Origin: JAODBJ01 sp963782465
GTDB lineage: Bacteria > Actinomycetota > Acidimicrobiia > IMCC26256 > PALSA-610
Direction: 5' to 3'
DNA length: 64,000 nucleotides
Assembly: GCA_963782465.1 (NCBI GenBank)
Contig: CAWAJR010000006.1
Span: 62,001-126,000, forward strand
A program made the translations under genes and the position numbers. Positions 52,985-61,309 of this stretch are shown in pieces; position 1 is the first letter of the stretch; each line of letters starts with the position of its first letter. Under the pieces are notes generated by a model. The model made no database searches, had not been told where the DNA came from, and saw only the letters and a program-made list of their open reading frames with translations.

Positions 52985-53916
52985 GGTTCACGATCGACCC
53001 CTGGGACCCGGCCTACGGGGGCGCGCTCGACCCCGAGATGCCGGCCAGCGACGCCCGGGTCGTCGTCGACGTCGAGTGTGCCGCCGCGCAGTGGCAGCCG
53101 ATCTCGCCGCCGGTCACGACCGTCGCGCCCGACTCGGTCATCTTCGTCGACGGGGTCCGCCGGATCGACGCCCGCACGTGGGTAGATGTCGGGCCGGGCA
53201 ACAGCGAGCCGGGGATCTTCGCGTCGTACGGGGCCGGAGCAGTCCGGTGCGACGGCAGCGCGCAGATCGTCGACGCGGCCGTCGGGCGGGTGCTGTCGAC
53301 ACCGGCCGGCGGGATCGCGCCGGTCGAGACGCGCCATGCCACCTTCGTGCCGGTGAAGGCACGGGACGCGTCACCCGCGTCGTTGATGTACGCGGTCCAC
53401 GAAGCGATGGCCGAGACCGAAGTGCTCGTCGCCGAACGGGCGCGGCGGGCGGGCGACGAACTGCTCCTCCTCGACGGCCCGCTCCGCAAACGCGGCCACA
53501 TTCCCGACGCGGTCGGGCTGATCAAGTCGCACTACGTCCGTTACCTCGGCGAAGCCGCATTGCACGCCGTCGTCAACCGGTTGCAGCCCGGCGAGCGGAC
53601 ACCGATCTTCCGGATCGAAGCCCAACCGTTCGCGCGCGCGTCCTGGTACCTGCGGCTGCCGGGCGCTGCCGACGCGCCGTGGGCCGGCGTCGTGCGCTGC
53701 GAAGCGAGCGGCGCGCTGCCCACCGACGCGTTGCGTACGCTCGCCGACCGGGTGACCGTCGTGCTGCCGGCCTTCGCGTCGGAGCCGCACAAGGATTCCC
53801 GCGCACCGCAGAACCTGTACCCGATCGCCGGGCTCGAACGTGAGCTGCGCCGCCGTCTCGGCGACTCCCGGTTGCTCTATCGAGCGTTGCGGGTCGCGGC
53901 CGTCTCCGCGGCGTGA
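52981..53916 (+). CDS. nurA: NurA-domain 5'-3' nuclease
   Basis: 311 residues, ATG at 52981 overlapping the sbcC stop. NurA signatures: first metal Asp in VIFVDGVRRID (about residue 57), second acidic site in LLLLDGPLRK (about 163), and the C-terminal APQNLYPIAGLERELRRRLGD hallmark. NurA needs HerA for processive resection; finding both in one operon with SbcCD supports the call. This set is classic in archaea and rarer in bacteria. Confidence 0.82.
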   Translation: MRFTIDPWDPAYGGALDPEMPASDARVVVDVECAAAQWQPISPPVTTVAPDSVIFVDGVRRIDARTWVDVGPGNSEPGIFASYGAGAVRCDGSAQIVDAAVGRVLSTPAGGIAPVETRHATFVPVKARDASPASLMYAVHEAMAETEVLVAERARRAGDELLLLDGPLRKRGHIPDAVGLIKSHYVRYLGEAALHAVVNRLQPGERTPIFRIEAQPFARASWYLRLPGAADAPWAGVVRCEASGALPTDALRTLADRVTVVLPAFASEPHKDSRAPQNLYPIAGLERELRRRLGDSRLLYRALRVAAVSAA

Positions 53917-53926
53917 ACGGCGGGCA

Positions 53927-55084
53927 TCACGGGTCCGTCGGGAACGCGAGCGCGCCCTGGTCGGGGGTGAAGCGGCGAGCCCAATCGTGCGTGTCGGGAT
54001 CGCCGGTCACGTAGATCACCTGCGCGCGGTCGGCGGTCTGGAGCAGCACGGTGCGCGCCGGCTCGATCTCCTCCGGTGGGCAGCTCGAGAGGACGTCGTC
54101 GAGAATGATCGGCGGCACACCCACCCACGTCGCGGGGACCCGGCGGCCCAATCGCGCCCGGAGCGCGGCCGCGTACCCGGTGCCGTTCTCACGGTTCGTG
54201 CTGCGGCGCACGGCTTCGAGTTCGGCGTAGACGGCGAGGGCACGGCTGCGCGCCGCGTTGACGGCTCGCTCCCGCGCCGCGAGATCGTTCGCGCCGGCTT
54301 GGAGCCGGTCCTCGATACGCACCAACGTTTCCGACGCCCGTGCACCGCTCTCAGGCGGCGGCGATTCGAGTTCGGCCATGATCGCCCGGCTGACCACCGG
54401 CTTCCCGTTGCGGCCGACGAACGGCGTCGTACCGACCTGCGCGCGGCTCAACGAGTCGACTGCGTCGAGAAGCTCCCTGACCGTTTGCGGGCGGCAAACC
54501 CCGAGCCGGGCCGCGTCGGCCACCAGCACCGTTCCGCGTTCGAGGAGTTCGACCCGTCGGGAGTCGGGCAATGTCGCGGCGCTCAACGCCACTTCGAGTT
54601 CCTCAACGTACGCGCGGACTTCGCGCCGGCAGTCGTCGGGGGCGGTCCCATCGCGGGTGAGGCGATCCACGGCTTCGACCGCCTGCGCCCGCTGGTGGCG
54701 CAGCGCCTCCAAGGCCTGAAGCGCTTCGCCTTGCGCGTCCTCGGCGCCGCGCAGTTCGGTGAGTGCCTTCTCGTAGCGGGCCAGCGCGCCGGCCTCGTTC
54801 GTCGCCGCGACGGCACCGGCGCTCGCGTCGAGGTCGTGCGCGCGCACGATCGTCGGGACTCCGGGCAGTACCGGGCCCGCTGAAGACGCGACCACGAACT
54901 CCGACGTGACACCGTTCTCGGCCAGCGTGCCGTGCAACGTGGCGGCTCTCCCCCGGAGCAACCGGTCGAGTGCCTGCACGATGCGGGCACGGGTCGGCGC
55001 GTCGGCGACGACGACGGTGAGCCGCGGGTGCAACGTGATCGTCGCCGGCGGTTCGGTCTCGAAGGTGACGCGGGAAAGTCGCAT
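53927..55084 (-). CDS. SMC/RecF-like coiled-coil protein lacking Walker A
   Basis: 385 residues. The N-terminus looks like an SMC head beta-sheet (MRLSRVTFETEPPATITLHPRLTVVVADAPTR) with ADAPTR where GxNGxGKS should be. A long helical middle (residues 135-290) follows. Near the end PPIILDDVLSSCPPEEIEPA mimics a Walker B/D-loop, then AQVIYVTGD, the H-loop region without a clear His. ATP binding is therefore doubtful. It is the last gene of the conservon operon (15 bp after cvnD) and converges on nurA. Confidence 0.7.
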   Translation of the reverse strand: MRLSRVTFETEPPATITLHPRLTVVVADAPTRARIVQALDRLLRGRAATLHGTLAENGVTSEFVVASSAGPVLPGVPTIVRAHDLDASAGAVAATNEAGALARYEKALTELRGAEDAQGEALQALEALRHQRAQAVEAVDRLTRDGTAPDDCRREVRAYVEELEVALSAATLPDSRRVELLERGTVLVADAARLGVCRPQTVRELLDAVDSLSRAQVGTTPFVGRNGKPVVSRAIMAELESPPPESGARASETLVRIEDRLQAGANDLAARERAVNAARSRALAVYAELEAVRRSTNRENGTGYAAALRARLGRRVPATWVGVPPIILDDVLSSCPPEEIEPARTVLLQTADRAQVIYVTGDPDTHDWARRFTPDQGALAFPTDP

Positions 55085-55099
55085 CCCTGCCGCCTCCGG

Positions 55100-55702
55100 T
55101 CAGCCCACGCGGGCGCGAGTGAGCGCTCGCGACAACACGACGTCGAGCAGTGCGAGCAGGGCGTCCTTGACGTCGACGTCGACGCGCGCGTCGGCCGTCA
55201 GGATCGGTGTGTCGGGCGGCAGATCGAGGGCGGCTCGCACCTCGTCGAGATCGTGCGCCAGTACGCCGTCGAACCGGTTCACCGCGACCACGAACGGGAG
55301 GTCGATGTGCTCGAAGTAGTCGATCGCCGGGAACGAGTCGGAGATGCGCCGGGTGTCGACGAGCACGACCGCGCCGACGGCACCGTGCACAAGGTCGTCC
55401 CACATGAACCCGAACCGTTCCTGACCGGGCGTACCGAACAGGTACACCACCAGGGTCGGGTCGATCGTGACCCGGCCGAAGTCCATCGCGACGGTCGTCG
55501 TCGACTTCGCCGGGGTGATGTCGCTCGCATCGACGGCGGCACCGATCGTGGTCATCGCGCCCTCGGTCGTGACCGGCTCGATCTCCGAGACCGATCCGAC
55601 GAACGTCGTCTTCCCCACGCCGAAGCCGCCACCGACGATGATCTTCACCGGGATCGGTGCGCGCCCGCGGTCGGCGCCGCTGTCGGGCGCGGACGGGATC
55701 AT
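55100..55702 (-). CDS. cvnD: Conservon GTPase (CvnD-like)
   Basis: 200 residues. Small-GTPase motifs: P-loop GGGFGVGKTT (about 24-33), G3 LFGTPGQERF, G4 NRFD. N-terminal PIPVKIIVGG matches actinobacterial CvnD proteins, which act with a roadblock protein and a histidine-kinase-like protein in membrane-associated switching. Start overlaps the cvnB stop. Confidence 0.9.
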   Translation of the reverse strand: MIPSAPDSGADRGRAPIPVKIIVGGGFGVGKTTFVGSVSEIEPVTTEGAMTTIGAAVDASDITPAKSTTTVAMDFGRVTIDPTLVVYLFGTPGQERFGFMWDDLVHGAVGAVVLVDTRRISDSFPAIDYFEHIDLPFVVAVNRFDGVLAHDLDEVRAALDLPPDTPILTADARVDVDVKDALLALLDVVLSRALTRARVG

Positions 55703-56124
55703 GGGTTGAGGCTCGACTTCAGTTCGGCAACCAGTTCCGGAGTGAGGTGCGCGCCGATCCGTTCGACGAGCACGGTGATCTCGTAGCCGACGAGACCGAG
55801 GTTGGCGTCTCGGCCGGCCACGACACCGAGTGCCGAACCGTCGCTGATCGAGGCGACGAAGAGGTATGCATCATGCATCTCCACGATCACCTGTGATACC
55901 CCACCGGCGCCCATCACTCGCGCGGCTCCGTCGGCAAGGCTGCGCAGCCCCGCAACGATGGCGGCCAACCGGTCGGCGCTCGCGCGGTCGAGGTTCGACG
56001 ACATCGCCATGAGCAACCCGTCGGAGCTGACGGCTATCGATTGGTTCACGCCGGTTGTGCCGTCGACGAAATTCGACAACAACCAGTTCACGTCGCGCGT
56101 GTCAGGCGCGGAGGCAAATGTCAC
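55699..56124 (-). CDS. cvnB: Roadblock/LC7-domain protein (CvnB-like)
   Basis: 141 residues, GTG at 56124 overlapping the repaired cvnA stop. Roadblock features: NWLLSNFVDGTTGVNQSIAVSSDGLLMAMS and VIVEMHDAYLFVASISDGSALGVVA. It probably acts as activator or partner of CvnD. Confidence 0.9.
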   Translation of the reverse strand: MTFASAPDTRDVNWLLSNFVDGTTGVNQSIAVSSDGLLMAMSSNLDRASADRLAAIVAGLRSLADGAARVMGAGGVSQVIVEMHDAYLFVASISDGSALGVVAGRDANLGLVGYEITVLVERIGAHLTPELVAELKSSLNP

Positions 56125-58339
56125 GGGCTGCCCTCCCGGTCTTCCTGTTCGTGTTCGAGCGCGCCGCGCGCACTGCCGTGTTGGTAACTCGTGAGCGCCT
56201 GGCGCACTGCATCAGCAGAGCGCGGTGGGGGCGGGCTGGACGAATCTCGAGGCGGACCGGTGTCGGGGAGCTGCGCGCCCGCGACCCGGCGCGTCAACCC
56301 GCTCGCGGTGCGCTCGGTCGGGTCGTCGGCGTCGGCGTCGAGGTCGGTGGGGCCGGCGTCGAGGTCGGTGGGGCCGGCGCCGGCGAGGCCGGCCGGCGGC
56401 GCGCCACCCGGGAAACCGGTACCTGCGGGCCGGCGCGGGCCGGTGCCGGTGGGGCGACGACGTCGGGCTCCGTGGGCACCACCATCAGCGGAGGTGGCGG
56501 TGCCGGCGCGACCGGGCGCGGGGCCGCGTCGGCGTCGGGCCCGGTGGCGGCATCGGCGCGGGCACGGGCGATCCCGGCCTGGAAGCCGGTAAGACGCTCG
56601 CGAACCTCCTGCGCCTCACGCACGGGCGCCTCGGTGGTGGCGTCACGTTCGGGGCCGAGGTCGGGCAGGCGCGCGCCGCGGACCCGGCGGGGCAGGAGGT
56701 CTTCGTGATGCTGGCCGGTGGGTGCCGACGGCACCGGCGCGTCGCGTTCGGCCGGGGCGGCCGATCCCGAACCCGCCGCGTCGAGCCCGTAGGTGAACGC
56801 GACGTCGGTGCTCAGCGTGGGAACCGGCGGCGCGGTTCCCGGCGGCACTGCGCTCGGCGCGGGTGAGGAAGCAGCGGCCGCAGCCGGTTCGACGGGCGGG
56901 GCAACCGGAGTGGGTGTGATCGGAGGTTGCTCCGGTCGCGACGCGGGCGCGGGTGGCGCGGGAGCTCGAGGCGGGGCGGGCGGCGCGGCGGCCGGCGACG
57001 GGACCGCCGGTGCGGGCGGCCGGGCCGGCATCGACGCGGGCGGAGCGGCGGCCGGAGATGGCGGCGGCACGGGAAGGGGCGGCGGCGCGCTTTGCGGCGG
57101 CGCGGCACGAACCGGCGAATCGGCCGGCATGGCCGGTGGCCCGCTCGACGAGCGCGCCGGGGCCGGCGTGACCGGTGGCGCGGCAGCGGCCGGCGCAACC
57201 GGCGCGGCGGTGGGCGGCGCAGGGGCAGCGCTGAGCGGCGCCGGGGCAGCCGCGGTCGGCGCGCCGACGAGGAGCATGCGCGGGAGCAACACGCTCGCGG
57301 TGGTCCCGCCGCCGGTCGTGTCGCGCAGTTGCACCACGATCCCGTGCCGGCGGGCGAGTTCGGCGACCACGGCGAGGCCGAGCCGCCGGGGCGGCGCGAA
57401 CTCGACCGTGCGGAACTGCGTGAGGCGCTGGTTCGCTTCCGCCAGGTCGTCGGGCTTGCACCCGATGCCGTGATCGACCACCGCGATCAGGTACCCGTCG
57501 GCACGGTGGACGCCCGTCACTGCGACCCGCGAGTCGGGCGGAGAGAACGAGGTCGCGTTCTCGAGGAGTTCGGCGATGATGTGCGCGACCGCCCCCGACG
57601 ACCGGCCGATGACGTATTCGGGTTCGAGTTTCTCGGCGTCGACCCGGTCGAAGGCTTCGATCTCCGAGAGCGCGGCGCGCAGCACGGTGTCGATGGATTC
57701 GGGATCGGATCCCGCCCGTCCCGGCTCCGAGCCTGCGAGCACGAGGAGGCTTTCCGCATTGCGGCGCATCCGGGTGACGAGATGATCGAGGCGCAGCAGG
57801 TCGGCGACCGTTCCGGGGTCGCGCTCGCGGCGCTCGAGCTCGGTGACGAGCTCGAGGCTGCGGCCGAGCAGCGCCTGGTGCCGGCGCCCGAGGTCGACGA
57901 ACATGTCGCCGGCCTGCCGCCGCACACGGGCCTGCTCGGACGCGACGGTGATCGCGGTGCGCAGCGTGCGGTCGAGGGCCGCGATGAGCTCACCGAGTTC
58001 GTCGTGCTCGTCGGGGAGGAGCGGCAGCTGGCGTTCGGTCACCTTGCGGCCGTCGCGGGCGAGGTCGAGCGCTTCGGGAAGGCGAACGGTTGCCGCCTCG
58101 GCGGCCAGGCGGTTCGCCCGTTCGAAGCGCGCCTTCAACGTGCGCACCCGGTGCATCCCCGGCCGCAACACGACCAACGCGGCCAGGAGGGCCACGACGA
58201 CGATGACCGCGGCGCCCGCGACGTTGCGGCCGAACGCCAGGACCGCAACGACACCGGCGGCCGCGACGATCAGGGGCGCGACCGAACCCGCGACCACGGT
58301 CTTGGTCAACTGCTGCTGGATGCTGCCGTCCCCGGGCAT
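56121..58339 (-). CDS. cvnA: Conservon histidine-kinase-like protein (CvnA), frameshift near the C-terminus
   Basis: About 739 residues if repaired. ATG at 58339 with AAGAGGG. Two membrane helices at residues 12-60, a HAMP-like linker, DHp-like helices (DLGRRHQALLGRSLELVTELERRE) and an HATPase domain (IIAELLENATSFSPPDSRV, GIGCKPDDL). A long Pro/Ala-rich tail follows. The frame ends at 56294, but from about 56300-56400 the other frame reads LTRRVAGAQLPDTGP and on to TGA at 56121-56123, overlapping cvnB, as in intact conservons. A 21-bp tandem repeat (GTCGAGGTCGGTGGGGCCGGC) lies in this zone. Confidence 0.83.
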
Positions 58340-58431
58340 GGCCTACCCTCTTCCGCCCGGCTGGCGTTCCTCTGCCCCGGCAATGCTACCCGGATACCGG
58401 CACATCTTTCTCTGCGTAGTGAGATCAGCGC

Positions 58432-59020
58432 TCAGCGCGGCCGAACTCGCCGGTTGTAGTAGGCCTCGCCCCTCGGTGAGAGCCGGTACCCCCGCTCGAG
58501 GCTCACGGTCAGACCGAGGTTCTTCAGCTTACGGACGTCGGTTTTGAAGGGCTGCAGCTCGCGGTCGAACGACGCCGCGAGTTCGGCGGCGCGTGTCGCC
58601 GGGTGGGTCGCGATGGATTCGAGCACCGCGGCGGTCCACGGGCCGTGCGAGCTGGCCCGGTCGAGCCGGGCCAGGCGACGCTCGATGGCTGCGAGGTCGT
58701 CGTCGGTGAGATCGTCGTGCTCGGCGAGGACGGCACGCGGGTCGGCCGCCCACGGTGTGGAAGACGATCCGGTACACGTCGGCGTCCTCGACGTCGCGCC
58801 ACCGTGCCCGCACTGTCGCCGCGTCGGGATCGCCGGCGCGGCGGGCGTCGGCGTCGGTGATCGACCCCGGGTCGATCACCTCGACCGAATCGACCTCGAC
58901 GATGCCGCCACCGGTTCGGTAGCGATGCCCGGCGACAACCTGGCGGCGTCGCCAACGGCGGAACGTGCACGTGATGGAACCGTCGGCGATCCCGGGCCAG
59001 AACTGCTGCTCGAACAACAT
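58432..59020 (-). CDS. ASCH-domain protein with a winged-helix-like C-terminus, frameshifted
   Basis: About 196 residues if repaired. N-terminal ASCH domain (MLFEQQFWPGIADGSITCTFRRWRRRQV ... VEVDSVEVIDP ... YRIVFHTVGG), then after a frame change at about 58744-58752 a helical part ending LKNLGLTVSLERGYRLSPRGEAYYNRR. ASCH proteins bind RNA or modified nucleobases. Follows the SDR by 30 bp on the same strand. Confidence 0.68.
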
Positions 59021-59050
59021 CGGACGCCAACGCTGCCGGTACGGCCCGGC

Positions 59051-59938
59051 TCAGCGGGGGGAGGCGTCGAAGGGCGCTTTGCCCATCTGCTCGCGAACGG
59101 TCACAACCGGCGGGTTCGTGAGGGTACGGCGCTGCCAGTTCGCGCCGTCGACCACGAGGGTGTGGCCGGAGATGAAGCGTGCGTACGGCGACGCCAGGAA
59201 CGTGGCCGCCCAACCGAGTTCGCGCAGCCGGCCCACCCGTAACGCCGGCTGGCACGCGTCCTTGTCGGAGGTGCGTTCGAGGTTGCCCTGGATGTCGGCC
59301 GTCATGTCGTCGTGGGGGAAGAGGCCGGGCACCAACCCGTTCACCTGGATCCCGAATGGTCCCCACTCGACCGCGAGCGTCTCGACCATGTTCTTCACGC
59401 CCGCTTTCGCGGCCGCCGAATGCGCGAACCCGGGCCCGCCTGTCCACGCGTACGACGCGCCGATGTTCACGATCGACGCCGGGGTGTTCGCCGCGAGGTG
59501 ACGGCGGGCGAACTCGCGCGCGCAGAAGAACGTGCCGTTGAGGGTGATGTCGACGACCGTCCGCCACGCGTTCGGCGACATGTCCTCGGCCGGTACCGGG
59601 AAGTTCGCGGCCGCGTTGTTCACGAGCACGGTGGGCGTGGCGAACGCCGTTTCGCACGCGTCGAAGGCGGCCGCGATCTGTTCGGGATCGCGGATGTCGC
59701 ACGCGACGGTGCCCACCGCGCCACCGAGCGCTTCAATGGCGGCACGGCCTGCCTCGAGGTGTTCGGGTTTGCGGCTCGCGATCATGATGTTCGCCCCGAG
59801 GCGCGCGAACTCGGTCGCGATGGCCTTGCCGAGCCCGGTGCCGGCGCCGGTGACGAACACGGTCGCGCCGTCGAACGTGCCCGACGGCAGCGCGTGCGCA
59901 CCGATCGGCGGCGGTTCGGGCAATCCGATCTCGGGCAC
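59051..59938 (-). CDS. SDR family, 2,4-dienoyl-CoA-reductase-like
   Basis: 295 residues, GTG at 59938 with GGGGGAG inside the end of the upstream gene. TGAGTGLG cofactor loop, NNAA, and FAHSAAAKAGVKNMVETLAVEWGPFGIQVN. The classical Tyr of YxxxK is Ser here (SAAAK), which also occurs in mitochondrial-type 2,4-dienoyl-CoA reductases. Directly behind an enoyl-CoA hydratase gene, so unsaturated fatty-acid or acyl-CoA oxidation is likely. Confidence 0.83.
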   Translation of the reverse strand: MPEIGLPEPPPIGAHALPSGTFDGATVFVTGAGTGLGKAIATEFARLGANIMIASRKPEHLEAGRAAIEALGGAVGTVACDIRDPEQIAAAFDACETAFATPTVLVNNAAANFPVPAEDMSPNAWRTVVDITLNGTFFCAREFARRHLAANTPASIVNIGASYAWTGGPGFAHSAAAKAGVKNMVETLAVEWGPFGIQVNGLVPGLFPHDDMTADIQGNLERTSDKDACQPALRVGRLRELGWAATFLASPYARFISGHTLVVDGANWQRRTLTNPPVVTVREQMGKAPFDASPR

Positions 59939-59939
59939 G

Positions 59940-60719
59940 TCAACTCCCCCGGTAGTGCGCCGGTCGTTGTTCGGCGCGGGCGGCGCGGAACTCGGCGAAG
60001 TCGTCCGACTTGTTGATGAACGTCTGGGCGATGAGTTCTTCGGCCATCGACGACCGGACGTCGCCCTCGCTGAGATGGCGCAACACCCGGCGCGCCATCT
60101 TCACCGTCGCGAACGGTGCCGCGGCGATCTTCTCCGCGACCTCGCGCACCGTCGCGTCGAGTTCGTCGCGGGCGACGACGCGCGAAACGACCCCGTGGCC
60201 GAAGGCCTCGGTTGCGGTCATCGGTCGCCCGGTGAGCACCATGTCGGCGGCGACACCGTGCCCGCACATCTGGAAGAGGCGCGCGACCCCGCCGGTGTCG
60301 GGGATCACGCCGTGCGTGACCTCGGGCAACATGAACTTCGCGTCGTCGCTCGCGATACGGATGTCGCAGAGCAAGGCACGCTGGAACGACGCGCCGATCG
60401 CCCAGCCCTGCATCGCGACGATGATCGGCACGTCGAGGTCGAGGATGCGTTCGATGCCCCGGTGGCCGCGGGTCATCAGCTCGTGATGGGTGAGCCCCGC
60501 CGACGCACTGCCGATCGCCCCCACGTCGCGCCCCGAAGAGAACGACTTGCCCTCGCCCCGCCAGATCACGGCGCGCAGGTCGCGATTCGCGCCGATCTCG
60601 GCGAGGATCTCGAACAGGCGACCGTCCATCGCGTCGTCGAACGCGTTCGCCTTCTCCGGGTTCGCGTTCGTGATCGTCGCGATCGCGCCGTCGATCTCGA
60701 ACCGCACTCGTGTTTCCAT
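59940..60719 (-). CDS. Enoyl-CoA hydratase/isomerase family protein
   Basis: 259 residues. Crotonase fold with the oxyanion segments GKSFSSGRDVGAI (about 57-69) and MQGWAIGASFQRALLCD (about 105-121). The usual catalytic Glu pair is not evident: the first position is in the AIGASFQ region, and PEVTHGVIPDTGG keeps one glutamate. It may therefore be an isomerase or other crotonase. Two-gene operon with the SDR. Confidence 0.85.
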   Translation of the reverse strand: METRVRFEIDGAIATITNANPEKANAFDDAMDGRLFEILAEIGANRDLRAVIWRGEGKSFSSGRDVGAIGSASAGLTHHELMTRGHRGIERILDLDVPIIVAMQGWAIGASFQRALLCDIRIASDDAKFMLPEVTHGVIPDTGGVARLFQMCGHGVAADMVLTGRPMTATEAFGHGVVSRVVARDELDATVREVAEKIAAAPFATVKMARRVLRHLSEGDVRSSMAEELIAQTFINKSDDFAEFRAARAEQRPAHYRGS

Positions 60720-60727
60720 GAGCGCGC

Positions 60728-60733
60728 AACCTA
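60728..60733 (-). promoter_or_regulatory. Leaderless -10 box for the enoyl-CoA hydratase
   Basis: On the minus strand TAGGTT lies 8 nt before the ATG at 60719. It is identical in sequence to the -10 box of the glutamate dehydrogenase gene. Confidence 0.48.
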
Positions 60734-60758
60734 CCGCCCACCCACCCCGCCGTCCCCC

Positions 60759-60812
60759 GCCGGGTTGTGACGGTTGTACCCCCGTACGGGGGTGTAACCG
60801 TCACAACCCGGC
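60759..60812. repeat. 54-bp near-perfect palindrome, copy 1
   Basis: Perfect 17-bp arms GCCGGGTTGTGACGGTT (60759-60775) and its complement (60796-60812) enclose ACCCCCGTACGGGGGT (60778-60793), itself a palindrome. Lies between the divergent enoyl-CoA hydratase and sigma-factor genes, so it is not a simple terminator. Nearly the same sequence recurs at 62521. Confidence 0.85.
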
Positions 60813-60862
60813 AAGGATGTCAACCGATCGGGTGGCGCAGACGTTCTTCCGACGGGGAGCCG

Positions 60863-61309
60863 GTGGACACCTTCGAAGACCAGTTCGACACGCTGTATCG
60901 CCGCGCGTACGGCGTGGCGTACGTCGTGCTGGGCCGGCGAGCCGAGGCGGAAGACGTGGCACAGGAAACGTTGGCGCGGGCCTACGTGCGGTGGCGCAGC
61001 GTGCAGGAGTACGCGGAACCGTGGGTCGTGCGGGTGGCGGGCAACCTGGCCATCGACCGGGTACGGCGGCGGGGGCACGTGGGCGCGTTGCCGGCGCGTG
61101 ACCACGCCGGGCCCGACGCGACGCGGATCGACCTGCAGCGAGCGCTGGCCGCGCTTCCCCGCCGGCAGCGTGAGGCTGTGGTGCTGCGTTACCTCGCCGA
61201 CCTTCCCGAACGCGACGTCGCGACGATGCTGGGCTGCTCTCCGGGCACGGTGAAGACCCACACCTCGCGTGGCCTGGCGAGCCTCCGGCGCGCACTGGGG
61301 ACCGCATGA
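60863..61309 (+). CDS. ECF sigma factor (SigE-family type)
   Basis: 148 residues, GTG at 60863 with GGGGAG. Region 2: FDTLYRRAYGVAYVVLGRRAEAEDVAQETLARAYVRW; region 4: ALPRRQREAVVLRYLADLPERDVATMLGCSPGTVKTHTSRGLASLR. Upstream, AACC (60822) and CGTT (60842), 16 bp apart, resemble an ECF-type promoter that might be self-recognised. Stop overlaps the next gene (ATGA). Confidence 0.9.
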   Translation: MDTFEDQFDTLYRRAYGVAYVVLGRRAEAEDVAQETLARAYVRWRSVQEYAEPWVVRVAGNLAIDRVRRRGHVGALPARDHAGPDATRIDLQRALAALPRRQREAVVLRYLADLPERDVATMLGCSPGTVKTHTSRGLASLRRALGTA

